Notes: a model not told the origin generated them from the sequence alone. DNA of 64,000 nucleotides from Pararge aegeria (GCF_905163445.1 NC_053204.1:2053501-2117500), one strand, 5' to 3'; positions 9,980 through 21,690 are shown, counted from the first letter of the stretch. Numbers and translations are program-made.

Positions 9980-10885
9980 ACTCTGTATTCAAAATGAGAG
10001 AAAATGCGCTACTGAGGAGTTTTTTTTTTTACCATATCTGTACAAATTATATTGTATTTGTTTAAAAATTTAGCTTCGTTAATTGTATGTTTTGATTATA
10101 ATTAACTGACATTGTGTTTCTGTGACCGCGGTCGAATTGTACAGTTGTCAGTTTAGCCACAATTCACAAACGCCTACCGCAAAATAGCATGTTACAATAG
10201 TAAGGTTAGTTTAACCACTTATAATAACAACTGGCTTACAAAGTAACCTAAATATAATATAATAAAAGCTCAACAGGGGTACACTGACTCTAGAAATAAA
10301 TTGGAAAGCGTGAAAAAGTGAGAGAGTAAGTTTGACCACATTGTTAAATTTTTGTTAAACTACAAGTTATCTTTTGACTGCAATCTCACCTCATGTCCAT
10401 GGAAGAAACAACAATTTTATCCCCCGATTATATCCACTAAATGTACTTGTCCTGCTACAAAAGGAGAAGTTTACCCCCGTTCGATATTACACGTATATTG
10501 GATATTATTTCCACCCGTGCGCCCATGCTCGGCTAGTGAATAAAACTGTGGGAAGATAAACATTTTGTCCTTAATCCCGGGAAAAAAAATTCGCCGTGCC
10601 GCAGTGGATTGTTCTTGCATCCTAACGATATGCGTATGCAAATAACAAGGTTCAATTTCTGAGATTAAATAAAAGTAGGACAAACCTCTCTCGAGCTGTT
10701 CTTGTTGATCTTAACAATTAAATCATAAAACCTCGATATTGTAATAAAAAAACAAGATTCGCAATAAATGCATGAAAGCTGTCTGAGAAGACAATGGTAC
10801 CCAAAACTCATTTTAATGAGTATGTATAAATGTCTGTGACTGCGAAATAGAGTTGTTGCAGTTTACGTAAGGACGGCGTGACAGA
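9980..10885. other. Anonymous AT-rich stretch
   Basis: No repeat or coding signal I can support; a poly-T run sits near 10021-10031. Confidence 0.4.
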
Positions 10886-11089
10886 CATCATCATCATAAT
10901 ATCAACCCATTACCGGCCAGGATACTGGTCTCCCCCCACAATGATAAGGGGGTAAGGCCTTCCTCCACCACGCTGGCCCTAACCCTACTTAAAACGCACA
11001 TAAGTTAGAAATGATAGAGGTGTGTGCTGGGATTCGAACTCGCCACCCCGAAAGTGAAGTCGTTATCCTATCTACTGGATTATCACCTA
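10886..11089 (-). repeat. SINE-B copy with internal deletion
   Basis: Reverse-oriented head (GGGATTCGAAC B box near 11029, AAGTGAAGTCG) and tail (ATCAACCCATTACCGGCC). The segment containing GGTGAAGGAAAAC is missing. Confidence 0.75.
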
Positions 11090-12409
11090 AGAATATCGAA
11101 TAAGTTACATTACCCTCGTTTCGATCTCATAGGGTATATAGAATACCTACGAGTACAGTGACAGTACACTGTACCCCGTGCCGTGAGAGCTGTGCTGCAT
11201 ATAAATAATTTAACGGGAACCATTTGCACGCTATGTCGGTGCCGGGCCGCGATCCGTACCTACCGGGCGAGGTGGGTACCTACATCGATTGACGGGTGAC
11301 AATCAATAGGGTGGGGATGGGATGGCACGCTCGGGCGTAATCATACTTCATCCCTACTAATATTATAAATTTGAATGTGTTGCTTTGTCACGCAGCAATT
11401 TCTAGCACGGCTTGACGCAGTTTTTTGAATTATTTACGGACCGGAGAGTGGCACGGGTTTCTTTTCATTACGAACGATCAAAAGGGCAATTTGGTCCCTT
11501 TCTTTGCTACGAATTTTCATAAAATTTCACAGAAAACTCTTCATCCCGATAAAACGACTCTTATTATCTAACGTTTTATGTATCGGTACTAAGTGAATAT
11601 GTGTTTCGTTTGGTTGACTCAACTATAAATGCACCGATCTTGATGAAACGTGGCACATATATACATATACAAATTATATATATAGCTACCATTCTGGATA
11701 TAGCATCCAGACACCTTACCATAGGTTTTTAAAAAAAATATTTTATGAAGTTTTGCTTACTAATACTCAACAATAATAATTATAGAAATATAGATAAGTG
11801 CTTACATCCTGGAGATGAGCATAGCGTGCAATTATCTCGGGACATAACAAACCGTTCCCGCGGAATTTTTAAAAAACGGGACAGAATATTTGATTTTTTT
11901 TTTAAATTATTTTCGTTATAACTGTATAGATTTATATTTATATGAGTCGGAGATCACAGAGAATCATAGTCATGTAGGATGTTGAAACCTACTTTTAACG
12001 GCTAAAGCCTGATGAGTATTAGCTGGGTTTAGGGTTATCTTTTAAGTTGATGAGTCTTGAACCTTTTTTCCTGTAAAGACTAAAAACATTAGTCAATAGA
12101 CGGCATTAGGTACGATTATCAAAAAGATTTTTTTTTCAATAACGTCAAATTCTTGCACATTCGTCTTTGTTTACTTATTTTAGCCAATACATAATGTTTA
12201 TAAGAGTCGGCTCTCATGTTTTTATTTATGTCATAAATAACATCAGCCGAAACAGGATATCGTATCAATCATACGATAATAATTTCGTTTCAACTTACAC
12301 ACTCTCCTATTTCCAATATATCTTTCGATGATATTATTCGACTAGAGTTTTCATTTAAAATAAAAAAATATGCTCTTATTCCGCTCACTCATAACATGCT
12401 GGCCCATGA
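11090..12409. other. Anonymous stretch with a weak Family M copy
   Basis: 11343-11700 has CCCTACTAATATTATAAATT and CACCGATCTTGATGAAACG, phrases of Family M. The rest (11740-12409) is AT-rich with no feature I can name. Confidence 0.4.
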
Positions 12410-12692
12410 CATACGGCAGTACTTCACGACCCTGACGATCAAATCAATCACGTGCGGACTAATCACCGTCCGTAACCCTTTCACTTCAATCGTCGCCTGA
12501 GCCGAGGTTCGGCCTCACATGAAGCGCCCTCAGGCCGACGATCCCTTTACTTCTTCGAGCCCTAGGGTTCAAACTCTTCCTGGCAGAGCCCCATCCCGAG
12601 GCTCGCCAACAAGCCCGCGTTACGCTGTTAAAATCATTAGGGTTAATCAGCTACACACAATCCGAAGAGAAAAAAAATAAAAAAAAAAAACC
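12410..12692 (+). repeat. GC-rich segment ending in poly-A, possible retroelement 3' end
   Basis: A sharp rise in GC relative to its surroundings ends in an A-rich tail at about 12668-12690. That shape fits a polyadenylated non-LTR retroelement (R1-type 3' regions are often GC-rich), but I see no second copy here and no protein motif. A host exon or a processed transcript copy is also possible. Confidence 0.35.
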
Positions 12693-13428
12693 GCGGACTG
12701 CCGAAGCAACTCGCTCCCGGAAATAGACAAAGCATGCTACATGGAGCGGCGACCAAGAATGCGGCATGCGACGGGGCGATCCATATATGAACATAATAGG
12801 TACATTTATTCACATAGCGCGATAAACGGCACGACGCGACTTGTCCCGAATTTGCTTTATAGCTAGATATATTTTTGTGAAATTTAGTTGTCTTAGAATA
12901 TACTTGGCTGTAATTTTATAATTTTTATTATAAGTGTATTACCTCAACTTAGAAGAAATATCAATTTTAACATTTTTAATAAAAATTATAAAAAAGTAAT
13001 GTGTCATATCTTGTTTCAAAAAGTGTTTCACTGTAATATGGATGTGTGAAAAGTAGTTCGAAACTACAATGTTTCTACAAGACTGCGCTACAGTCACTAT
13101 AAGTCTAACATAAAAAGGCACATTCTAATTTCAGCATTCAATAAGAGACGCGGGTTCAAACCCTTTCGATTCCGTAATTTTTATAAGCAATTTAAAAATT
13201 TATATTTTGCTGTGTCTTGCAAAGGTGTAAGAAATAAAGAGAGTCATGACTATTTTTAATTCAGCTCCCGATGTAGAGAAAATCGTAGGACATAGCTACA
13301 CTGAGCGTAGCCGTAATGGCTACAACCACCGCAGCGAACTGTGTAGCAAAGTAAGCTTCGTAGCATAGAACGCAGCTGCTACGTTACTCGTAGCCGAATA
13401 CTTAAGTTTGTCTTTAATGAAGAACCTC
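12693..13428. other. Anonymous stretch
   Basis: Contains clustered GTAGC/GCTAC words at 13277-13400, including a small hairpin GTAGCC...GGCTAC. No gene. Confidence 0.35.
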
Positions 13429-13500
13429 CCAGGCGCAGTGGTGAGCTCTGTGGTCTTTTATGCGGCAGTGCCGGGTTAAATCTTCTGCAGGGTCTTTTTG
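13429..13500 (+). repeat. SINE-C head fragment
   Basis: CCAGGCGCAGTGGTGAGC and TGCCGGGTTAAATC are the tRNA-like head of Family C. The body does not follow in this orientation; a reverse-oriented body lies at 13545-13735. Confidence 0.6.
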
Positions 13501-13544
13501 GGTATCTATGATTTCTTCAATACAGGTTTAATATATCTGCCCTA

Positions 13545-13735
13545 ACAGGCATCCCTTCACACCGGGTGAGATTACAGACAAGGGCTTGTTTGTAATGAAT
13601 AAAAAGTGCAGTCTTAAATGGGAACTCGTTAGGCGGATGACAGTTATATTAAAGCCATATTCCTAATCGGTTTCTACGCGACAACGTACCTGAAAGCTAA
13701 ATTGGTTAACTAGCCACGGCCGAAGCCCCCAACCA
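13545..13735 (-). repeat. SINE-C body, reverse orientation
   Basis: GGTGAGATTACAGACAAGGG, GGTTTCTACGCGACAACG and TAACTAGCCACGGCCGAAGC identify the body. With the head at 13429 it makes two oppositely facing partial copies. Confidence 0.65.
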
Positions 13736-14344
13736 GTAAGCTCCTACGAATCAGTATAGCTGTTTTGTAAGTTTACTTGAACATAGTAAGTTCGCTCTTC
13801 TTCTTTCTTTCGGTCTTAGTTAAAGTAGTTATGAAAAGATGAAATGCATTTGCAATCGAACTAAACAAACATTAAAAAAAAAAAATATATTTTCTTTCTA
13901 AGCAAACTGATATAAGACCAATACAAAATGAGACCGCAACACTATGTAGCGTGAATCGAGGTTCTGATTTATCGTATAACACCCAGTACGGAACTTATTT
14001 GTGACCTTTAGAAAATCACAAGTCAACTTGGAATTTGATAAAGAAGGCAATATCAAAAGGTAACCAAGAGAATTTCTTCCACTTTAAGTGCTTGTCCGGT
14101 GGTAGATTATAAAATAAACAAGCGCCTAATAGTGATTCCGAGCCCGAGCCCTCATGTAAGGTTTGAGAACCCACGAAGCTGCTCCAATAAGGATTGGCGC
14201 GCTTTATAGATAATTATTACATTTTGGTCATAATGTATCTGTGTATCTTGTGTATGATGAAAGCGGAGCACCTTGCTTTCAAGCAACTTTGTCACTAAGA
14301 AATACATCAATAGTATATTAACCTGGATGTATTATTGATGAGAT

Positions 14345-14470
14345 ACATTCTTCAAACTTATGTAAAGGTAAATCAAATGTTACCTTGGTTATCATAATAT
14401 AAAAGCAAATAGGTAGTCAGTTTTCATCCACAAAGTTTTCTGCACTTTGCCAAGACAATACGCTGATTTT
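14345..14470 (+). repeat. TATA-bearing repeat, copy 1 (partner 49687-49800)
   Basis: AAACTTATGTAAAGGTA, TTACCTTGGTTATCAT, TATAAAAGC (14398-14406) and TTTCTGCACTTTGCCAAGAC align in order with 49687-49790. A TCAGT initiator-like word (14417-14421) follows about 20 bp after the TATA. It may be a transposon promoter end or a pair of duplicated core promoters. Strand is taken from the TATA direction. Confidence 0.45.
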
Positions 14471-14492
14471 ATCAATAGGCTTTCTACATATC

Positions 14493-14767
14493 CATACTAG
14501 TATTATAGATATGAAGCGTTTCTCTTTGTTTGTTTCCTATAAACCGATCTTTATGAATTGCCACACACGAAGCTTGCGTCCGCCAGATGGACAAAGGATA
14601 ATATTTATCCCGGAAAAGCTTGTTATCCTGGGGAAATCTTGCGTAAAATTAGATTGCATCCCGAAGACGGCCATGAGATATTTGTCATCACGATTAAAAA
14701 CAAGTTCTGCCGGATTAAAAAAAAACACATAATAAACGCGGACGAAGTCGCAGACAACGGCTAGTAC
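14493..14767 (+). repeat. Family M copy
   Basis: Begins near CATACTAGTATTATAGATAT and ends with AATAAACGCGGACGAAGTCG, the typical end block. Overlapping frames on both strands are repeat-derived. Confidence 0.55.
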
Positions 14768-15727
14768 ACAACGAGATTCTACATAACTTAAAACACAAGA
14801 ATCCCGCTTGATTAATGCCAACAAAATAAACAAAAACAAAAGGTATCAGCTAATTCATCAAACAGCGCCGGTCAAATAAATAATGCATGCGAGGCCTTAT
14901 TTCCCGCGGGGATTTGTTGGGAGATAAAAAATACAACAACAATCAGGGAAGACCTCGGACGTTCGAGGCTTGGACGCCTAGAGGTTAGAATAAAGGAATG
15001 CTTACGGAACGTAAAAATTTTTGTTCGTTTGTCCTTCCTTCTCTCCCTAAAAAAGCAACTGATTAAATTGTTTGTGGCATAGTTAGTTGGAAGTACGGAG
15101 AGTAGAAAGGCTTTTATTCCGGGAAAAACCTACGGTTCCTACGGGATTTGTAAAAAAATCAGTAATAAACGCGGACGAAGAACGTGGGCAACTACGTAGT
15201 AAATATTAATAATGCCTCAATATTACTTATCTTAATAATATTTCACAGTCTAACTTTGATAAACATGTATACCCGTATTATCAGCGTTATTTAAATTTGA
15301 CAATGTACGAATTCGATTAAATAACAATGTGAACTAATTCTGATTAAAAATCCAATAAACATTGCGAAAATAAATTCGAAATAACGAACAAGTTAATTCA
15401 ACTCATTCGAATTAATCGCGTCAGTGGAATCAAAAACATTATTTCAATATGGGAACTGTGAACAACAGTTGTTTCAAGTTAAGACACAAGTTTCCGTCAG
15501 TAATTTTAAACTACCCGCAGCAGCGTTAGCGATTGTTCAGTTAACAATTTCGCGAGTTTCAGCACAAGTGTCATCTGAAATTTGTGGATTTTGAATAGTG
15601 CGCGGTCGCGTGGCCTAGTAGAGCGAAAATAATTAGATTACTTCGGTTAGATAGCGTAATACCAGTCTGGTAACGGATGGTATGCCAATCTGGCTTTTAA
15701 AACCCCTCCATTATAAGATTTAGGCAC
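14768..15727. other. Anonymous stretch with Family M remnant
   Basis: 15095-15190 again has TTCCGGGAAAAACC and AATAAACGCGGACGAAG. The 15500-15620 part is less AT-rich and carries TTCAGTTAAC and CGCGGTCGCGTGG; it could be regulatory but has no second line of support. Confidence 0.35.
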
Positions 15728-15800
15728 CGTTTCCCTTCTAATGAAAATTTGTTGGAACTCGTCCCTGACTGGATTTCCACCAAGTAACATTGTCAGCGAT
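15728..15800 (+). repeat. Direct repeat, copy 1 (partner 16210-16300)
   Basis: GTTTCCCTTCTAATGAAAA, TTGTTGGAACTCGTCC and GACTGGATTTCCACCAAG align with 16210-16300 in the same orientation. Confidence 0.5.
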
Positions 15801-15869
15801 TAAGGTTAAATTACTATTTAGGTTTCACCTTGACTATAAACTACTTGTGCTTAGAAAGTTAGAACTAGA

Positions 15870-16020
15870 AAGGGTGATAGCCCAGTAGTTAGGATCGCGG
15901 CTTCACTTTCGAGAGGCCGAGTACGAGTCCCAGAACGCACCTCATTTGTGGTGATCGCTGGAATTTGGATTCGGCCTCCCTAAAGCAGAGCCGAAGTCCG
16001 TCTCACTAATATCATCGGCT
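15870..16020 (+). repeat. SINE-B head with a foreign tail
   Basis: GGGTGATAGCCCAGTAGTTAG and a CTTCACTTTCGAGAGGCCGAG head with a decayed B box (GAGTACGAGTCC). After CGCACCTCATTTG it continues as GATTCGGCCTCCCTAAAGC, not found in other B copies. Confidence 0.6.
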
Positions 16021-16209
16021 ATCAACTTAAAATTACCATTCCTAATTTTATTTTTCGAGAATCTACATATGTTGAAAAAGGTATACCTATCTATACCTTG
16101 TATTGAAGTTGTTATTGCCCATTATTTTTGCATTAGCAAACGAATATCATACAGCAATAAAAGTATGATATTGTCTACTGACTATGACATCGCATGACAA
16201 TACTAATCA

Positions 16210-16300
16210 ATGTTTCCCCCTGAAAGAAAACTAGTTGGAACATTGAAGCACGTCCTCGACTGGAGTTCCCTCAAGTCAGTTCTATATAATTGTCGGCTTG
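16210..16300 (+). repeat. Direct repeat, copy 2 (partner 15728-15800)
   Basis: GTTTCCCCCTGAAAGAAAA, AGTTGGAACATTGAAGCACG and CGACTGGAGTTCCCTCAAG. Together with copy 1 it flanks a SINE-B head. Confidence 0.5.
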
Positions 16301-16692
16301 GCTCGCTTCGGGCTGGTGATTTCTTGACAACTTGGTCCGATTGTTCCGCGCGCAGCTTGCGAGCTACGAAAAGTTTTGTAATTAAGTCTTTACTTTATCA
16401 TTCATTATGATCACCATTATAAACTCATTCCCAGCCAACTGCAGGGTAAAAGTCTCAGGGTCAGGAGCCTATAACAGCCTGCTGCTGGACTCTTTGTCTC
16501 TCCCGACGGTAGGGTTTTCCCATAATCACCATGCTGGACAGACACACGGGTTGCTGGTCTCAGGGCCAAAGGTATTAAAAAACACAAAGATTTTTTCATC
16601 GCACATTCTTTTAAATGCACGACCATAAATCGGCTTCCAAATTAAGTAATGCTAAAAGATGTTCTATCAGCCAACCTTAGAGTCCTGTCTTG
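16301..16692. other. Unclassified, probably repeat-derived
   Basis: 16405-16620 is less AT-rich, with antiparallel open frames that suggest a mobile-element remnant, but I find no second copy in the window. Confidence 0.3.
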
Positions 16693-16790
16693 AACCTTGG
16701 TCAACACCCGCAACCACGTCCTTCACTGTGGAATTGGCATTGCAACAATGCTACTTAGTGGCAGACACAGACAGGTCCAAAAAGCTCTAC
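16693..16790 (-). repeat. Family E fragment
   Basis: GCAACCACGTCCTTCACTG and CAACAATGCTACTTAGTGGC correspond to the middle block of Family E in reverse. Confidence 0.5.
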
Positions 16791-16799
16791 TACTAATTT

Positions 16800-17729
16800 A
16801 ATTCAATAAAACCGTATTCAGTCATTATACGCCGTTATTTTTCATACATCACAATTGTGCAATCTGGGATATACAACGTGTAAACGTGTATGAAAAACGA
16901 AATACTTCTTCAGAGGCTTTATTCTTGTCTTGTCTCAGAGAGTTATCTGTGAGACCGAAACACTAATAGTTTTTGTGTAAACCATTGTTTTTAATGAAAG
17001 ACATCATATACAAAAGTAAAATCAAGTGACTCCTGTCACTTTATTATGTAAGCGTGCGTCGCGTAGCGTAGGTACTGGGCACGTGTCGGTCTTTTTCTTG
17101 AATAGGGTTGTCATAAGTAAACATTTAGATTGTTTTGAGTTCGTTTGTATGTGAAAATTAAATAAACTTCTTTTGATTTAATATTTTTACAATGTGATTC
17201 CTTATGAAATATACTTATGCACCTTTCAACAGTATTTCATAATTCGGTTCCACGTTGTATATTATACCTGATTTCATAGTTACCCAGTCAAATACATAAC
17301 CATTAAAAAACAAAGCAGTAGCGGAGTTAAAAATGAGGATAATCATAACCATCTGACGTTAATTTAGCCGACATCAAAGTAATAGAAAAAAAAAACAATA
17401 GCATCGCTGAGTACCAAGGCTATATTTTCGCACAATATAAAGCAATTCAGGACAATCATGGAGTCAGTCGGTGGGAAAAATAAGGAATATTAACAGAAAA
17501 AAATACGGCGGCCATCTTTTTGAGGAAGCGGGGGTGATTATCGCGACAATAATTCTCTCCGCGGGCTCGAGTCAATTGTTAGTGAAATTGGGGCGTTATG
17601 GTTGCCACCAGCCGCGCATTTCTCCCTACAAGTCATAGTTATAAATTAAAAAAAAAAAAAACCAAGAACGAAATTGTTATTTCAGTTGTAATTCATTCGA
17701 TATTGTTATTTCTGTTGTATTTATATATA
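16800..17729. other. Anonymous stretch with a YY1/Pho-like word
   Basis: Mostly AT-rich. GGCGGCCATCTTTTTG (17508-17523) resembles the YY1/Pleiohomeotic consensus. No gene is visible. Confidence 0.3.
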
Positions 17730-18025
17730 TAATTGGAATCTCGGAATCTGCTCTATCGATTTTCATGAAATTTAGTATACAGGGGGTTTCGGGGGCGATA
17801 AATCGATCTAGCTAGGATTCATTTATATTGGAATCTCGGGCAAAAACTGCAAAAATATCCTTTTTGAGAGATTCTGATGCGTGCGATGCGTGAACGGTAA
17901 GTATATCGAAATTGACGGAATTGGTGCTTCTTTAAAGTTCTATAAAACAGTCCGCGGCAACATACGAATATTTTTTTAAGTCGGCTCATTCACAGGTGAA
18001 GTCGCGCGGGTCCGCTAGTAATATA
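17730..18025 (+). repeat. Family M-like copy
   Basis: GATTTTCATGAAATTTAGTA, GGGGGTTTCGGGGGCGATAA and the end GGTGAAGTCGCGCGGGTCCG. Related words in reverse occur at 52085-52330. Confidence 0.5.
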
Positions 18026-18465
18026 TTATAAGCGTTCACCATAAAATGGGAAAACCGGAAAAAAATTGTGAGCTAGCAACATTCCGCAGGTGTACATTGA
18101 GACGTGCGCGAGGCGTTTTCACAACTTTTGGACACAATTGCACTGCATGAAATAATGGCTGAATGAGGATCCTGAATGCAATGCAATCCACATAACTAAG
18201 GTGCGTGCCGGGATCGGAACAAATGCAATTAGAAAAAAAATGCAAAAACAATATTCTTATATTATAATGGTTCATAAAACGAAACCGCTGTAAATACGAC
18301 CGAAACCTACACATCATAAATTAACCCCTCAACATTATGGAGGAGGCGCAGTCGAGGGATAAAGCGGAGTGGTACAGTTGTCTGTGAGAGTCTCAAGTAA
18401 AGGGGTTTTCGCTGGCAGCTTAAAACTGTTTTATGCAGACTATCTCGTAGTGGGCAACCGAGGGT
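18026..18465. other. Anonymous stretch
   Basis: Minus-strand frames run through here but end inside SINE copies and are not gene-like. Confidence 0.35.
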
Positions 18466-18469
18466 TTGT

Positions 18470-18745
18470 TGACTTTTTAAATTTAAGCGGGCTAACCTGT
18501 TAGAAGTATGACAGTTATAAATATTTTTTATTAGAAACAATAAGTTTCTAAATGGCATCGTACTCTCAAACGCTTGACAGCGCGTCTTTATTTTTTGGGT
18601 GCTAGCTAGCATCCTATCACGAAATGAAAAAGGAAGGAAGGAAATACAGAATTTATAAATATCCGAATTGGCTCTGCTGGGAATCGAACCATCCCTCGCA
18701 CATATAAAACCAAAGCGCTCACCACTGCACCAGGGAATTAGTTTT
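18470..18745 (-). repeat. SINE-C copy, tail and head with a replaced middle
   Basis: AAGCGGGCTAACCTGTTAG (about 18484) is from the body; CTGGGAATCGAACC and AAAGCGCTCACCACTGCACC (18678-18736) are the head in reverse. About 150 bp of unrelated DNA lies between. Confidence 0.55.
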
Positions 18746-18752
18746 TTTTTAA

Positions 18753-19055
18753 CGAGACAGTCATCACACCAACCAGTTACCGGCCCACTACAGGACACGG
18801 TCTCCTCCCGCAATGAGAATAGTATAGGCCGTAGTCCACCACGCTAGCCCAGTGCAGAGTGGTGGACTTCACACGCCTTTGAGAACATTGGAGAACTCTC
18901 CAGTATTCAGGTTTTACGATCTTTTCCTTCACCGTTAAAGCAAGTGATATTTTAATTACTTAGAATAGTTATGGTGCGTTTGCTGGGATTCTGTGCCCTG
19001 TTAGTCTGGGAACTCGACCCTCCGAAAGTAAAGCCGAAGTCATAACCACTGGGCG
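18753..19055 (-). repeat. SINE-B, near full-length copy
   Basis: Tail (CCAGTTACCGGCCCACTAC), body (CCACCACGCTAGCCCAGTGC, TTTTCCTTCACCGTTAA) and head (GGGAACTCGACCCTCCGAAA) are in order on the reverse strand. The head is expanded by extra sequence before the B box. Confidence 0.75.
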
Positions 19056-19334
19056 TTCGACGTTATCAGTGCAGTCTTTCAACGAGGCGGTAACAAACTT
19101 TAATCAAATGATGATAAATAACCAAAGCGTTCAGACAGAACGTCCGGCGGACAGTGTACACGTATCATTAGATACACGGCCAATCCGCGATAAGTAACTG
19201 AGCACCGGGAATCCCCCCATTTTTGATGTTAACCTACCGAATACATACAGAATATTCTAAATGTTCATGCGTGTTCCTTCTTTCACGCAGCAGTGTAGCA
19301 ACGGATTTCATTGATTTATTAAACTGCTATAGTC

Positions 19335-19435
19335 AGTCTTAAATTGGCATGGGATACTTTGTAACTAACTTTATTTTAAACAAATAGCAGTTATTGTAAG
19401 CCCATACCCCAAATCTGTTACTACGCGACATCGTC
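19335..19435 (-). repeat. SINE-C fragment
   Basis: CAGTCTTAAATTGGCATGGG and GTTACTACGCGACATCGTC. Head and outer body are missing. Confidence 0.5.
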
Positions 19436-19544
19436 ACATAAAATCACATCACATATGACAAACCAATATCCACTTAATGTTCTCATGTTTCCTTTAAATA
19501 TAATACACTGTTTTTAGCGTCACAGGGGTTTTTTTTTTTTATTA

Positions 19545-19760
19545 AAGATTGACGACAATGATACCCGTTAGAAAGCAATGATGACATCAATGGTTGGAGC
19601 ACGCTTGCCTATAAAAAGCCTATTCACTTTGGCCTTGAAGGTACTCAAGTTACACGTGACAGAAAACACAGTTGCCGGTAGGGCGTTCCACATCCCAGCG
19701 GTGCGCATCAGAAGAACGCATTATCTCAACAGATGTACCAACAAACAACTTCTTAGCCAA
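19545..19760 (-). pseudogene. Family H: CR1/Jockey-like LINE 3' end, copy 2
   Basis: On the minus strand this encodes remnants of the C-terminus seen at 34190-34545: a WN(V/A)LP-type word, a STFKAKVN-like stretch and an IIAF-stop ending, followed by the same 3' UTR words (GTTAGAAAGCAATGATG in reverse). The CCGGTAGGGCGTTCCACAT block is diagnostic. Frame-broken, non-functional. Confidence 0.65.
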
Positions 19761-19799
19761 AATGAATACATATGCTTTAAATGTAATGAGTAAAACCGG

Positions 19800-20532
19800 T
19801 ATCACACGTACACTCACTATTCTCAATATTTCATCAAAACATTAGACAAGAGAGTTTTGCATAAATTACAACGCTGTTAAGTGTTATGTTTTATTAGCAG
19901 GTTATTAATCGCGCCAGGCTCTTAGAGCTATTATAAAATCTGTGTACACTGCATATTCAAACAATAGCACTCCCCTTCCACGTATAAGCGGTGTTAACTC
20001 GTCGAGAGCTCAATTGGAAATGACTCAAATGAGAATGGGCCATTTTGCAAATTTGAATTTGGAACAAACGTTGACCGCTGTTATGAACGCGTTCCGAAAG
20101 TAGGCTTTTGAATGTGCGCTTTTATTATCTGCGTCCAATTTGAATTTATGAATTTTCGATTCGTTGCATTTTCGCGGTTACACTTGAATAGCCAATTAAA
20201 TTTAGAATTAAACTAGACGCTTAGATAATTATTGTATTATAATATCGATATAGCTTATATATATTTTTAAGGTATAAATGCCTGTCTTACATCATTAAAA
20301 AAAATCAAACACACCACAAAGTACTTTTTGTAATACCTTGACCCGGTCTGATGATAGAGCTTAAAAAGTGGTCATACGATCTCCGTTGCAGTAGTAGTTC
20401 TACTAAATCTGTAGAGTTATTACTTCTTAGATTAAGAGCTAGCGATAACGTCTTCCATTTCTTAAACACTTTTGCGAAAACAACTAACTTCTCGGAGATA
20501 AAAGCGTGATCCAATTAATATAACAGTTGTCT
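19800..20532. other. Anonymous stretch
   Basis: A 69-codon minus frame at 20305-20514 is rich in Lys and Leu and has no recognisable motif; I do not call it a gene. Confidence 0.3.
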
Positions 20533-20740
20533 TAACGGTGAAGGAAAACATAGTGCGAAAACATGCATGCTTGCGATTTCTCCATAACGTTCTCAAAGAC
20601 GTGTGAAGTCTACCAATACGCAATTTGCCAGTAAACCACGGCCTGAACCATTATCATTCTGAGAACCCGTGTAACCCGTGTAACCCGTGTAACCGGCTCA
20701 CTACGGGGAGTGAGCCGGTTACGGGTTAGTTATGATGATG
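20533..20740 (+). repeat. SINE-B copy, head missing, with local tandem and hairpin
   Basis: AACGGTGAAGGAAAACATAG and GCATGCTTGCGATTTCTCC give the family. Near the tail ACCCGTGTA repeats about three times (20665-20691), followed by a perfect 14-bp hairpin (20689-20702 with 20709-20722). Confidence 0.65.
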
Positions 20741-21282
20741 ATGTAGTAAGAGCTGTGAATATGGCCATAGGATTTCCTTTCAGCGACTACTCAACTTTGA
20801 AGCTATAGAGTTTAAGTTCCTTGAATTACAAGCTTGTAAGAGAACGCCTACCCTAAAATCGGTTGAAAAATCATATTGCGTAATTAAAAAGTCAACGGAA
20901 CCTCGAGTAGCCGTATACGGGGAGAGGAAGTGACGTCATTCGGTCGAGAGGCCGCTTAGGGCGCGCTTTAATCAAGGATCCCTTAATGCCGTTGTCAGGA
21001 AACGTATCAAAGGTGCCTCGAAGGCTGTAGAGGCTCTTTTTTAACGTAAGGGCGTGGTGGATGTATGGGCGATTTTACTACCTTCTATTACAAAACAGTT
21101 TTAAAGGGCGTGCAGTAACACAGGCTGTTTTAGTATTGGTTTTCCGGGACTAAAAGTACCCTCAAAAAGTAACATCAAATTCCTAAGTGTTAGGAATGTA
21201 TCTGTTTTTTTTTTCTGTTAAAACTATGTTAAAACTATCTAAAAAAACTATACTACTGTAAAGTAATATTTTAGTTTCCATT
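20741..21282. other. Anonymous stretch
   Basis: Contains a CRE-like TGACGTCA palindrome near 20931. No gene or clear repeat. Confidence 0.3.
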
Positions 21283-21395
21283 TACACGTTGTATATAGCT
21301 GTCTCAATCCACCGGTGAGTGTTTCTGAGCCTTCTTATGAGGTCCATAGTAAACGCCCATGTTTCAGAACCGTGAGTAATCACTGGCAACGCTTA
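21283..21395 (-). pseudogene. Family G: RTE-like LINE fragment
   Basis: TCTGAGCCTTCTTATGAGG is shared with 41495-41517, upstream of the C-terminal region on the minus strand. Only about 110 bp remain. Confidence 0.5.
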
Positions 21396-21404
21396 CTAAA
21401 TAAT

Positions 21405-21612
21405 AAATAAACTACGACAATGCACACATCGCCATCCAGCCCCAAAGTAAGCGTAGCTTGTGTTATGGTTAATAAGATATGGTTATTTTTATGAATAATA
21501 TACAGATAAACATCCAGACACTGAAAAACATTCATGTTCATCACACAAACATTTTCCAGCTGTGGAAATCGAACCCAAAGCCTTGGGACTCAGTAAGCAG
21601 GTTGTTGACCAG
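21405..21612 (-). repeat. SINE-A copy
   Basis: Reverse copy from AACTACGACAATGCACACAT to the decayed B box (GGAAATCGAACCC). The 5' end breaks off at TTGTTGACC where an hAT-like fragment begins. Confidence 0.75.
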
Positions 21613-21690
21613 GGTAGGCATAATGCAAGGTATGCAGTAGTTTTTGGGTAGGCAGTGCTTTTGTGTATATATGAATTTCACAGCACCGCT
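21613..21690 (-). repeat. hAT MITE fragment
   Basis: In reverse it reads ACAAAAGCACTGCCTACCC, matching the inner left part of the complete hAT-type MITE at 48644-48786. The terminus itself is decayed. Confidence 0.45.

Noticed and set aside
18307..18813. 168-codon minus-strand open frame
   Set aside because: Runs through SINE-C and SINE-B pieces; the N-terminal part is SINE-B tail and the middle is SINE-C head.
20925..20945. TGACGTCA CRE site as a regulatory element
   Set aside because: A lone 8-mer palindrome is expected by chance in 64 kb and has no supporting context.
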